Shown here piece after piece: positions 1 to 5,440 of a stretch of 7,910 bases of DNA. A model generated the notes under the pieces. That model ran no database searches. It was given only the letters and a program-made list of their open reading frames with translations, and was not told the origin of the DNA. The stretch spans positions 1 through 7,910 of the forward strand of contig CAAFXN010000202.1 in NCBI GenBank assembly GCA_900766775.1, in the 5' to 3' direction. Source of the stretch: Bacteroidales bacterium. Lineage in GTDB: Bacteria > Bacteroidota > Bacteroidia > Bacteroidales > Paludibacteraceae. The first letter of the stretch is position 1. Each line of letters begins with the position of its first letter. Made by a program: the position numbers and the translations under genes.

Positions 1-1
1 A

Positions 2-1828
2 GAGTCGTTGGTTGGGGAGTTTATGGGGCGCCTGCAACTGAGTTTCGTGGGAGAAGGAAGTACAGTCCTAGCAATCGCACTCACCAGTGAAACCCCACAA
101 CGCGACTGCGAGTTCATTGACAAATTGGCGGAGATTTACTTGCTCCAGAATCTCGAGCAGAAGAACGAGGTGGCGGAGAATAGTATTCGCTTCATCAACC
201 AGCAGTTGGTAACCCTCCAATCCTCTTTGGAGGTCAGCGAGGGGGCGATGACGCAGTTCCGACAGGAGAACCGTTTCGTGGATGTAGGCTCCTATGCAGG
301 ACAGTTGATGAGTCGTATCTCGCAGTATGACCAGCAGAATATGTCTCTCAAATTGAAAGAGACCTACTTTGATTACCTGACCAACTACTTGCAAACCAAC
401 ATCGAAAACGGCGCAGTGATAGCCCCCACTTCGCTGGGGTTGAACGAGCCGATACTGATGTCGCTCGTGCAACAGTTGAACGACCTGCGCATACAACGCG
501 GAGAGTTGAGCGAGAAGAACGTCTATTATGCCAAGTACACGAAAGATATTGAGAACGTGAAAACGGCTATCAACGAGGTGGTAGGCAGCATGCGCGCATC
601 CTTGGAGATAGAGAAGCAGGACCTGAAAGACCGCTTTGCCGATGTGGAGGAGGAGATTAAGAACCTGCCTTCTAAGGAGTTGCAGATGGTGGCTATTGAA
701 CGCAACTACCGTATCGATGACAACTACTACACCTTCTTCCTTCAAAAACGCGCCGAGGCGGAGATTCAGAAAGCCGGCAACACCCCGGACAACAAGATTT
801 TGGACAAAGCCCGCACCACGGCAGTGGTCAACGGAAAGGCCAAGTCGAAAAACACCACTACCGCGCTCATCATAGGTTTGTTGGTGCCGATGGTGTTGAT
901 TGTGCTGAGCGAGTTGCTCAACAATAAGATTCGCACGGCAAAAGACGTCAAGAAACTGAAAGGGTACGCCCAGATAGGTTCTCTGCGTCATGCGCGCACA
1001 CAAGACCCAACTCTTGTCCGCAACAAACCTCGTTCCTCCTATGCCGAGATGATGCGCTCCATCCGAACGCGTATTGAGTTCATTATCAAGCGAAAAGAAG
1101 GCATTGTCTTAACGCTGACCTCCACGGAGTCGGGAGATGGAAAGACCTTCCTTAGCACGAACTTGGCGTCGCTGTATGGCATGTCCGGCAAGAAAACGCT
1201 CTTGATGGATGTTGACCTGCGCAAGCCGAACGTGCATACCAAGTTGGGCTTGGAGAACGGCATGGGCTTGACCAACTACCTCGTGGGAGAATGTAGCCTG
1301 GAGGATACGCTCGTGAAGGAAAACGCTTTCGGCTTTGATGTGATGAGAGCGGGTACCATCCCCCCAAACCCCGGTGAGTTGATTCACTCGGATAAGATGG
1401 CAGAACTCATTGCCGAGTTGCGCAAGGAATATGCGTACATTGTGATGGATACCTCTCCTATCGGCTTGGTGCCCGACGCCTATACGCTCATCGAACTCTC
1501 GGATATCTGTCTCTTCGTGATACGATGCAAACAGACCAGCAAGGCGTTCTGCAAGCAGACTATCCAGCAGATGTCGGAAATGGTGGAAAACAAAGAGAAA
1601 GTGCAACTTGTGCTGTCGGATATACCCAACGAGGGGCGCTATGCCTACGGCTACGGTAATGCCTACGGTTACGGCTATGGCTACGGTTATGGGTACGGTT
1701 ACGGCTATGGCAACCGATATGGAAGGGCGAGAAATCGCTATGGTAAATATGGTGCCTATATCTACGATAAGTTCCATCACATGAAGAAAGGGAATCAACA
1801 CTATTACGATGATGACGATGAGGCATAA
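2..1828 (+). CDS. Wzz/GumC-type chain-length determinant fused to BY-kinase (5' partial)
   Basis: This is an inner-membrane polysaccharide co-polymerase with a cytoplasmic tyrosine autokinase, used in capsule or exopolysaccharide polymerisation and export. The reading frame is open to the left edge, and the first visible residues already match the middle of GumC proteins (TPQRxxxFIDKLAEIYLLQNLEQKNE), so the N-terminal Wzz part with its first membrane helix lies outside. Numbering from the TTG at 8: a coiled-coil periplasmic region at about 45-215; the pre-membrane GumC motif at about 220-268; a transmembrane helix at 284-302; then the kinase, with Walker A ESGDGKT (374-380), Walker A' LLMDVDLR (398-404) and Walker B YIVMDT (477-482, MDTSPIGLVPDA continuing). 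From 545 to 600 the tail holds 18 tyrosines, mostly as Tyr-Gly repeats, in the position of the autophosphorylated tyrosine cluster of BY-kinases. It is the last gene before a strong terminator, so it probably closes a polysaccharide operon. Role certain; polysaccharide unknown. Confidence 0.95.
   Translation, partial: ESLVGEFMGRLQLSFVGEGSTVLAIALTSETPQRDCEFIDKLAEIYLLQNLEQKNEVAENSIRFINQQLVTLQSSLEVSEGAMTQFRQENRFVDVGSYAGQLMSRISQYDQQNMSLKLKETYFDYLTNYLQTNIENGAVIAPTSLGLNEPILMSLVQQLNDLRIQRGELSEKNVYYAKYTKDIENVKTAINEVVGSMRASLEIEKQDLKDRFADVEEEIKNLPSKELQMVAIERNYRIDDNYYTFFLQKRAEAEIQKAGNTPDNKILDKARTTAVVNGKAKSKNTTTALIIGLLVPMVLIVLSELLNNKIRTAKDVKKLKGYAQIGSLRHARTQDPTLVRNKPRSSYAEMMRSIRTRIEFIIKRKEGIVLTLTSTESGDGKTFLSTNLASLYGMSGKKTLLMDVDLRKPNVHTKLGLENGMGLTNYLVGECSLEDTLVKENAFGFDVMRAGTIPPNPGELIHSDKMAELIAELRKEYAYIVMDTSPIGLVPDAYTLIELSDICLFVIRCKQTSKAFCKQTIQQMSEMVENKEKVQLVLSDIPNEGRYAYGYGNAYGYGYGYGYGYGYGYGNRYGRARNRYGKYGAYIYDKFHHMKKGNQHYYDDDDEA
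1640..1720 (+). repeat. Coding Tyr-Gly repeat in the BY-kinase tail
   Basis: Codons 545-571 of the kinase encode a nearly pure Tyr-Gly repeat. The DNA is itself repetitive: the 17-mer TACGGTTACGGCTATGG occurs at 1664-1680 and again at 1694-1710, exactly 30 nt (10 codons) apart. Mixed TAC/TAT and GGC/GGT/GGG codons keep it from being a perfect microsatellite. Slippage between the two copies would stay in frame and change the number of tyrosines. Confidence 0.85.
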
Positions 1829-1837
1829 AATGAGATG

Positions 1838-1879
1838 AAAAAATCGGCTGCTACTCGCTAAGGTAGCAGCCGATTTTTT
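1838..1879. terminator. Strong, probably bidirectional intrinsic terminator
   Basis: A perfect 17-bp inverted repeat (left arm 1838-1854, right arm 1863-1879) encloses an 8-nt loop (1855-1862). The left arm starts with six A and the right arm ends with six T, so either strand gives a GC-rich stem followed by a U-run. It begins 9 nt after the kinase stop codon and ends transcription of that gene. On the other strand it is the first terminator reached by transcripts leaving the small HTH gene at 2037-2213. Confidence 0.93.
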
Positions 1880-1893
1880 GTCCCTTTGTTTTT

Positions 1894-2025
1894 GCGGGTC
1901 TATCGCGGGTCTGTCGCGGGTCTATCGCGGGTCTCCCGCAGGTCGTCCGCAGGTCTCCCGCAGGTCGTCCGCAGGTCGTCCGCAGGTCTCCAGCAGGTCG
2001 TCCGCAGGTCTCCCGCAGGTCGGCG
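1894..2025. repeat. Twelve-copy 11-nt tandem repeat in a convergent gap
   Basis: Twelve units of 11 nt run without interruption. Units 1-4 begin GCGGGTC and units 5-12 begin GCAGGTC. The last four bases vary (TATC, TGTC, TATC, TCCC, GTCC, TCCC, GTCC, GTCC, TCCA, GTCC, TCCC, GGCG), and the alternation of TCCC and GTCC suggests part of the array grew as 22-nt doublets. It lies between the kinase terminator and the stop codon of the leftward HTH gene, so on the minus strand it would be in that gene's 3' untranslated RNA. Units are contiguous without spacers, so this is not a CRISPR array. Function unknown. Confidence 0.92.
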
Positions 2026-2036
2026 GTAGGGGCTCG

Positions 2037-2213
2037 CTATTTCACCGTCCATTTGCAGCGGACGGGAGAGATGATGCTACCCTCGTCTTTGAGGGCTTTC
2101 ATCGCTTTGTCCACTTCCTTGCGGTCGAGACCGGTGAGTTCTGCAATCTTGCCTGCATTGAGCGGCTCGCCTGCCTGACGCATGGCTGCCAATACTTGTT
2201 CTTTTGTTTCCAT
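2037..2213 (-). CDS. Small winged-helix/HTH-like protein, 58 aa
   Basis: The minus strand encodes a 58-residue protein from ATG at 2213 to TAG at 2037-2039. It starts METKEQVLAAMRQAGEPLNA, continues GKIAELTGLDRKEVDKAMKALKDEGSI and ends SPVRCKWTVK. The pattern is helix, then a helix-turn-helix (GKIAELTGLDRKEVDKAMKAL, about 21-41), then a short basic strand resembling the wing of MarR/ArsR-like folds (about 44-58). I recall similar stand-alone small proteins in Bacteroidetes, usually annotated as hypothetical or as transcriptional regulators. It has no effector domain and would act as a bare DNA-binding module; that is inferred from the pattern. It lies 90 nt downstream of the radical SAM gene in the same direction and could be its cotranscribed partner. 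No convincing TAnnTTTG promoter sits directly upstream. Confidence 0.82.
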   Translation of the reverse strand: METKEQVLAAMRQAGEPLNAGKIAELTGLDRKEVDKAMKALKDEGSIISPVRCKWTVK

Positions 2214-2264
2214 AATCGTATAGTTGATAATAAGTTGTGTTGTTTAGTCGAAACTATTTAGTCT

Positions 2265-2292
2265 TGGCTCTTGGCTCCTGGTTCCTGGCTCC
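2265..2292. repeat. 7-nt-period tandem repeat between the radical SAM and HTH genes
   Basis: Four 7-nt units lie in a row; read on the plus strand they are TGGCTCT, TGGCTCC, TGGTTCC and TGGCTCC. They fill part of the 90-nt gap between the radical SAM stop (2304) and the HTH start (2213). The same gap also has two copies of TTTAGTC (2243-2249 and 2257-2263), 14 nt apart and thus in the same 7-nt multiple. No hairpin is apparent. Confidence 0.7.
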
Positions 2293-2303
2293 TTCATCCC
2301 AAT

Positions 2304-3215
2304 CTACATTCTCAGTTTGAATCCCGAGAGCAGGGTGTCGGGGGCAAAATGGAAGACGGATGCCATCTCGCCTGCCATGCAAAAGCCGCATTCGCGGCAC
2401 TGCTCTGTGCCGTAGCCGAGGCAGAGACTGCGCGAGCCGTCGGTGTAGATGAAGTTCGTTACGAAGCACTCTTTTCCCAACTGTATCTGCCCTAACGCAT
2501 TCTTTTTCATGCGTTTAAGCCCCGAGCGGGAGTTCATGATAGGATACCCCTTGCGCTTGTATTCCAGCACGCGGTCGATGATAGCCGCTTTCTGCTGTGG
2601 CGGCAAAGCGAGGTACTTCGTCCCCGGGTAGGGGGTGTGGAAATTGATGGAAATCTGCTCAATGTAGGGGCTGTTCTTCACGTACTCCATCGCTTGGTCG
2701 AGCGACTCATGATTGAGCGTGTTCACCACCATATTCACGCAGATATGCTGCTGCCTCGAGCGGCGGATGTTCTCCTCCAAGCGTGCAAACGTCCCCTCGC
2801 CGCGGATGCGGTCGTGGTACTCACCCACGCCGTCCATGCTCACCCAGATAGAGTGGGGGTGAATCCACGAGAAGTCCTGCTGCGCGTTGGTCGTAACCGT
2901 GATGGAGAAGAAACCTATCCGCAATGCCGCGTCTATCAGGTCGTTGATGGTGCGGTCGCCCTCGCGCCAGATGGTAGGCTCGCCGCCTTCAAGGTCAATG
3001 AAGCGCGAGCCCTGCTCGTAGGAGTAGCGCATGTCCGCCAAGATATCATCAAACGTGCGCTGTCGGTAGCCCGCGCTGCCATACACGCTGCAATGCTTGC
3101 AGCGGAGGTTGCACTTGTCGGTGATGAACAGCACCGTCTGCAGCGGCGCACGCCGCCCGAAGAAACGCGCACGCACAAACCACTGCGCAAGATATAGATA
3201 ATGGAGAGGATTCAT
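2304..3215 (-). CDS. Stand-alone radical SAM protein with a Cys-rich C-terminus
   Basis: A 303-aa radical SAM enzyme. The CX3CX2C motif that binds the SAM-cleaving 4Fe-4S cluster is C35-C39-C42 (CNLRCKHC). The SAM-contact motif is GGEP at 77-80. The sequence around 126-150 (SMDGVGEYHDRIRGEGTF) is characteristic of peptide-modifying and related SPASM-type radical SAM proteins. Five further cysteines near the C-terminus (C250, C265, C273, C276, C279) resemble a SPASM or twitch auxiliary cluster but do not fit the full seven-cysteine SPASM pattern, so I leave the subclass open. I chose the ATG at 3215; the frame can be extended 9 nt to a TTG, but the ATG follows a good promoter by about 30 nt. 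No obvious peptide substrate lies beside it; the downstream 58-aa gene looks like a DNA-binding protein. Enzyme class is certain, substrate unknown. Confidence 0.93.
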   Translation of the reverse strand: MNPLHYLYLAQWFVRARFFGRRAPLQTVLFITDKCNLRCKHCSVYGSAGYRQRTFDDILADMRYSYEQGSRFIDLEGGEPTIWREGDRTINDLIDAALRIGFFSITVTTNAQQDFSWIHPHSIWVSMDGVGEYHDRIRGEGTFARLEENIRRSRQQHICVNMVVNTLNHESLDQAMEYVKNSPYIEQISINFHTPYPGTKYLALPPQQKAAIIDRVLEYKRKGYPIMNSRSGLKRMKKNALGQIQLGKECFVTNFIYTDGSRSLCLGYGTEQCRECGFCMAGEMASVFHFAPDTLLSGFKLRM

Positions 3216-3253
3216 CGTTTTCAAAGGACTGTTTGCCTACGTTTTTTCGAGTG

Positions 3254-3284
3254 CAAAGATAGTGCTTTTTGACGGAATATGCAA
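3254..3284 (-). promoter_or_regulatory. Bacteroidetes-type promoter for the radical SAM gene
   Basis: On the minus strand the -7 element is TATCTTTG (3261 down to 3254) and a -33 TTG lies at 3284-3282, separated by 20 nt. This fits the Bacteroidetes primary sigma consensus TTTG/TAnnTTTG. The expected start of transcription is at about 3246-3250, giving a leader of roughly 30-35 nt before the ATG at 3215. It is back-to-back with the rightward promoter at 3301-3332, with only 16 nt between the two -33 elements. Confidence 0.8.
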
Positions 3285-3300
3285 GATTATCGGGCTTTTT

Positions 3301-3332
3301 TTTGCTTATATCGGAAAAAAGCAGTAACTTTG
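3301..3332 (+). promoter_or_regulatory. Bacteroidetes-type promoter for the MFS permease, near-leaderless
   Basis: TTTG at 3301-3304, a 20-nt spacer with an A-run, then TAACTTTG at 3325-3332: a full match to the Bacteroidetes consensus. The ATG of the permease is at 3340, only 7 nt after the -7 element. Transcription from such promoters starts a few bases downstream of this element, so the mRNA should begin at or within a few bases of the start codon. Confidence 0.82.
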
Positions 3333-3339
3333 CGGCGAA

Positions 3340-4668
3340 ATGGATAGACAAGTGCTACATAATTCGCCTTGGTGGTGGGTGCCGACGCTGTATTTTGCGG
3401 AAGGTGTACCCTATTTTCTCGTTACGAGTGTGAGTATCACGCTCTTTACGCAGTTGGGTGTACCCAATGGCGAGATGGCGCTGTTCACGAGTCTGATTAC
3501 CTTCCCGTGGGTGCTGAAGCCGCTGTGGAGCCCGTTCGTGGACGTGCTGCGCACCAAACGCTGGTGGGTGCTCGTGATGCAGGCGGTGATGGCGGTGGCG
3601 ATGTTGGGTGTGGCGCTGGCGGTGGCAGGCTGCGCTTTCCCGAAGGCAGAAGGCACGCTGACCATTCCTACCACAGTAGCTATCGCGCTGGTGTTCTTTA
3701 CCATCACGGCATTTGCCTCTGCCACGCACGATATTGCCGCCGACGGCTACTACATGCTCGCCCTCACAGAGCACCAGCAGTCGGCATTCGTAGGCTTGCG
3801 CTCCACCTTCTACAAGATAGCCAATATCTTTTGCCAATCGGCGTTGCTACTGATAGTGGGCTATCTGCAACGGTACACCACGGTCGCCGCCTCGTGGACC
3901 TACGTGTTGCTGGGTTGCAGCGGCTTGCTGGCTCTGCTCGCGGTGTGGCATGCGTGGGCGATGAGGGCTGATGAAAGGCAGAATCGGAGTTCTCAGAGTA
4001 TTCCGAATACTCCGAGCACTCCGATAGTGTCCCCCGCAAACAGCGCGGCTGTCTTTAAGGAGGTGGGCGAGACCTTTGTGAGTTTTTTCCGCAAACCGCA
4101 GATAGTATTGGCGTTGTGTTTCATGCTGGTGTACCGCCTGCCGGAAGCATTGCTGTTGAAACTCTGCAATCCTTTCTTCCTTGCCACGCAAGCCGAGGGC
4201 GGACTGGGATTAGGCGTCGCCACGGTGGGAGAGATATATGGGATAGGCGTGGTGCTAATGTTGGCGGGCGGCATCGCAGGCGGACTTATCGTGAGCCGTT
4301 GGGGACTGAAGAAGACCTTTATCCCGCTGGCGTTGTGGCTGACGCTGCCTTGCGTGGTGTATGTTTATTTGGCAGCCTGCCAACCCGTATCTTTTTGGTT
4401 GATAGCACTTTGCATCGGCATTGAGCAGTTGGGCTATGGGTTAGGATACACCATCTGCATGGTTTACATGATGCGCTTTGCTGATGGTGCGCACAAGACC
4501 GCCCACTTCTCGCTCTGCACGGCGTTCATGTTCCTCGGGCTGTTGCTGCCCGGGTTGGTAGCAGGCTTTGTGGAGCAGGCGACGGGCTACTTGGGCTTCT
4601 TCTGGGTGGTGATGGCATGTTGCATCCCGAGCATCGCCGTGGCGGTAGCCGTTTGGCGAAAACTATAG
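3340..4668 (+). CDS. AmpG-like major facilitator superfamily permease
   Basis: A 442-aa integral inner-membrane transporter with about 12 hydrophobic segments, in two halves joined by a polar linker at about 208-245. Family marks are WWWVPTLYFAEGVPY (11-25), PWVLKPLWSPFVD (56-68) and SATHDIAADGYYM (127-139), which resembles the DIAxDxY motif of AmpG permeases. E. coli AmpG imports anhydromuropeptides for cell-wall recycling; the cargo here is inferred by family only, and a different solute is possible. The ATG at 3340 is the only sensible start, because the conserved N-terminus begins about ten residues later and the next Met is residue 46. The linker carries a Ser/Thr/Pro-rich stretch (215-230) encoded by a 9-nt repeat that forms a hairpin. 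The gene lies 61 nt upstream of pssA in the same direction, probably the head of the same operon. Confidence 0.9.
   Translation: MDRQVLHNSPWWWVPTLYFAEGVPYFLVTSVSITLFTQLGVPNGEMALFTSLITFPWVLKPLWSPFVDVLRTKRWWVLVMQAVMAVAMLGVALAVAGCAFPKAEGTLTIPTTVAIALVFFTITAFASATHDIAADGYYMLALTEHQQSAFVGLRSTFYKIANIFCQSALLLIVGYLQRYTTVAASWTYVLLGCSGLLALLAVWHAWAMRADERQNRSSQSIPNTPSTPIVSPANSAAVFKEVGETFVSFFRKPQIVLALCFMLVYRLPEALLLKLCNPFFLATQAEGGLGLGVATVGEIYGIGVVLMLAGGIAGGLIVSRWGLKKTFIPLALWLTLPCVVYVYLAACQPVSFWLIALCIGIEQLGYGLGYTICMVYMMRFADGAHKTAHFSLCTAFMFLGLLLPGLVAGFVEQATGYLGFFWVVMACCIPSIAVAVAVWRKL
3983..4029 (+). repeat. Hairpin-forming 9-nt repeat inside the permease linker
   Basis: Five 9-nt units in register with the codons fill 3985-4029 (CGGAGTTCT, CAGAGTATT, CCGAATACT, CCGAGCACT, CCGATAGTG), encoding the linker residues RSS-QSI-PNT-PST-PIV. 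The same bases form an inverted repeat: arm 3983-4002 pairs with arm 4006-4025 around a CCG loop, with 18 of 20 positions Watson-Crick and only two mismatches (3991/4017 and 3995/4013). Being both tandem and palindromic is unusual for a coding linker and suggests an inserted or expanded repeat element. Confidence 0.85.
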
Positions 4669-4710
4669 AAAGAATAGAAAAACTAGATGTTCTAGAAAAA
4701 CTAGAAAACC
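4666..4710. repeat. 9-nt-period repeat starting at the permease stop codon
   Basis: Five 9-nt units, TAGAAAGAA, TAGAAAAAC, TAGATGTTC, TAGAAAAAC and TAGAAAACC, begin exactly with the TAG stop codon of the permease. Every unit starts TAGA. A short inverted repeat, CTAGA-TGT-TCTAG, sits at 4683-4695. The tract occupies most of the gap before pssA (ATG at 4730). Its stem is too short and lacks a U-run, so it is not a terminator, and no TAnnTTTG promoter is seen in the gap. Confidence 0.75.
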
Positions 4711-4729
4711 ATAAAACACAATAACATCT

Positions 4730-5440
4730 ATGAATATCAAACGTTTAGTACCGGACACCATTACGAGTTGCAACCTCCTCTGCGGGGCAGTGGCGGTATT
4801 GATGGCTACCGAAGGGGCATTCTTGTACGCTTTCCTCTTTATCCTCTTGGGGGCATTCTTCGACTTTTTCGACGGCATGTCGGCGCGGTTGCTGAAAGTG
4901 CCGAGTCCGCTGGGCATACAGATGGACTCGCTGGCGGACGATATCACCTTCGGCTTGGCGCCGGCGATGATGCTCTGCTGCTACCTGCGCCCGCTGATAG
5001 GCTGGTGGTGCCTCGTTGCCCTGCTCATGGCTGCGGCTTCGGCTCGCAGACTAGCTAAGTTCAACATCGATGAGCGGCAGACCAGCAGTTTCATCGGCTT
5101 GGCAACACCTGCCAACGCTATCTTCTGGGGCTCGCTCTGCTGCATGCCATACGCGATGATGGCGGCAGCGTGGATGCCGTGGGTATTGCTGGTACTGAGC
5201 CTCGTGAGTTGCTATCTGCTCAATGCGGAGATACCCTTTTTCTCGTTTAAGTTCCACGGCTTCGGCTGGAAAGAGCACCTGCCGCAGTACCTGTTCCTGA
5301 TAGGGGCGGTGGTGATAATCACCTTCTGCGTGGTGAAAGCCTGCGTGCACCATCATCCGATGTTGGCGGTGTTCGCCGGCGCAGCATGCGTGGTTTGGTA
5401 CGTATTGATGAACTTACTTTGGAATATCGTGAAGAAATGA
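4730..5440 (+). CDS. pssA: CDP-diacylglycerol-serine O-phosphatidyltransferase
   Basis: A 236-aa membrane enzyme that makes phosphatidylserine from CDP-diacylglycerol and L-serine, the precursor of phosphatidylethanolamine. The CDP-alcohol phosphatidyltransferase signature is complete: D45, D48-G49, A52-R53, G62, D66 and D70 (DGxxAR-x8-GxxxDxxxD). The serine-specific subgroup is supported by the N-terminal LVPDTITSCNLLCG, by RRLAKFN (106-112) and by FIGLATPANA (121-130), as in the membrane-bound Bacillus-type PssA rather than the E. coli phospholipase D-like type. Several hydrophobic segments cover the rest. The ATG at 4730 is preceded by an A-rich region without Shine-Dalgarno, usual in this phylum. 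Its stop overlaps the next gene's start (ATGA, 5437-5440), pointing to translational coupling. No decarboxylase (Psd) gene is in the window. Confidence 0.93.
   Translation: MNIKRLVPDTITSCNLLCGAVAVLMATEGAFLYAFLFILLGAFFDFFDGMSARLLKVPSPLGIQMDSLADDITFGLAPAMMLCCYLRPLIGWWCLVALLMAAASARRLAKFNIDERQTSSFIGLATPANAIFWGSLCCMPYAMMAAAWMPWVLLVLSLVSCYLLNAEIPFFSFKFHGFGWKEHLPQYLFLIGAVVIITFCVVKACVHHHPMLAVFAGAACVVWYVLMNLLWNIVKK

Noticed and set aside
8..28. TTG at 8 (or ATG at 23) as the true start of the kinase gene
   Set aside because: The frame is open to the left edge and the visible protein begins in the middle of a GumC-type chain, so the gene starts before the window.
1109..1801. Minus-strand 230-aa open frame under the kinase
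   Set aside because: It is a shadow of the kinase gene; its Val/Ile/Ala repeats are the complement of the Tyr-Gly repeat.
1894..2025. CRISPR array
   Set aside because: Units of 11 nt are contiguous with no unique spacers, and no cas gene is near.
2037..2213. The 58-aa protein as a precursor peptide for the radical SAM enzyme
   Set aside because: Its sequence fits a helix-turn-helix with a wing; it lacks a leader-core layout or a Cys/Gly/Ser-rich core.
2244..2258. TAGTTTCG (minus strand) as a promoter of the HTH gene
   Set aside because: It has one mismatch to TAnnTTTG and no TTTG or TTG about 20 nt upstream, so I did not list it as a feature.
1878..2261. Plus-strand 127-aa reading frame with Arg/Ser/Pro repeats
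   Set aside because: Its repetitive part is only the 11-nt tandem repeat read through, and the rest is antisense to the better-supported 58-aa HTH gene.
2637..3197. Plus-strand 186-aa open frame antisense to the radical SAM gene
   Set aside because: No recognisable domain, and the opposite strand carries clear radical SAM motifs.
5386..5436. Upstream in-frame ATG as the nuclease start
   Set aside because: It would put 17 polar residues ahead of a standard signal peptide and lengthen the overlap with pssA; ATG at 5437 gives the classic ATGA overlap.
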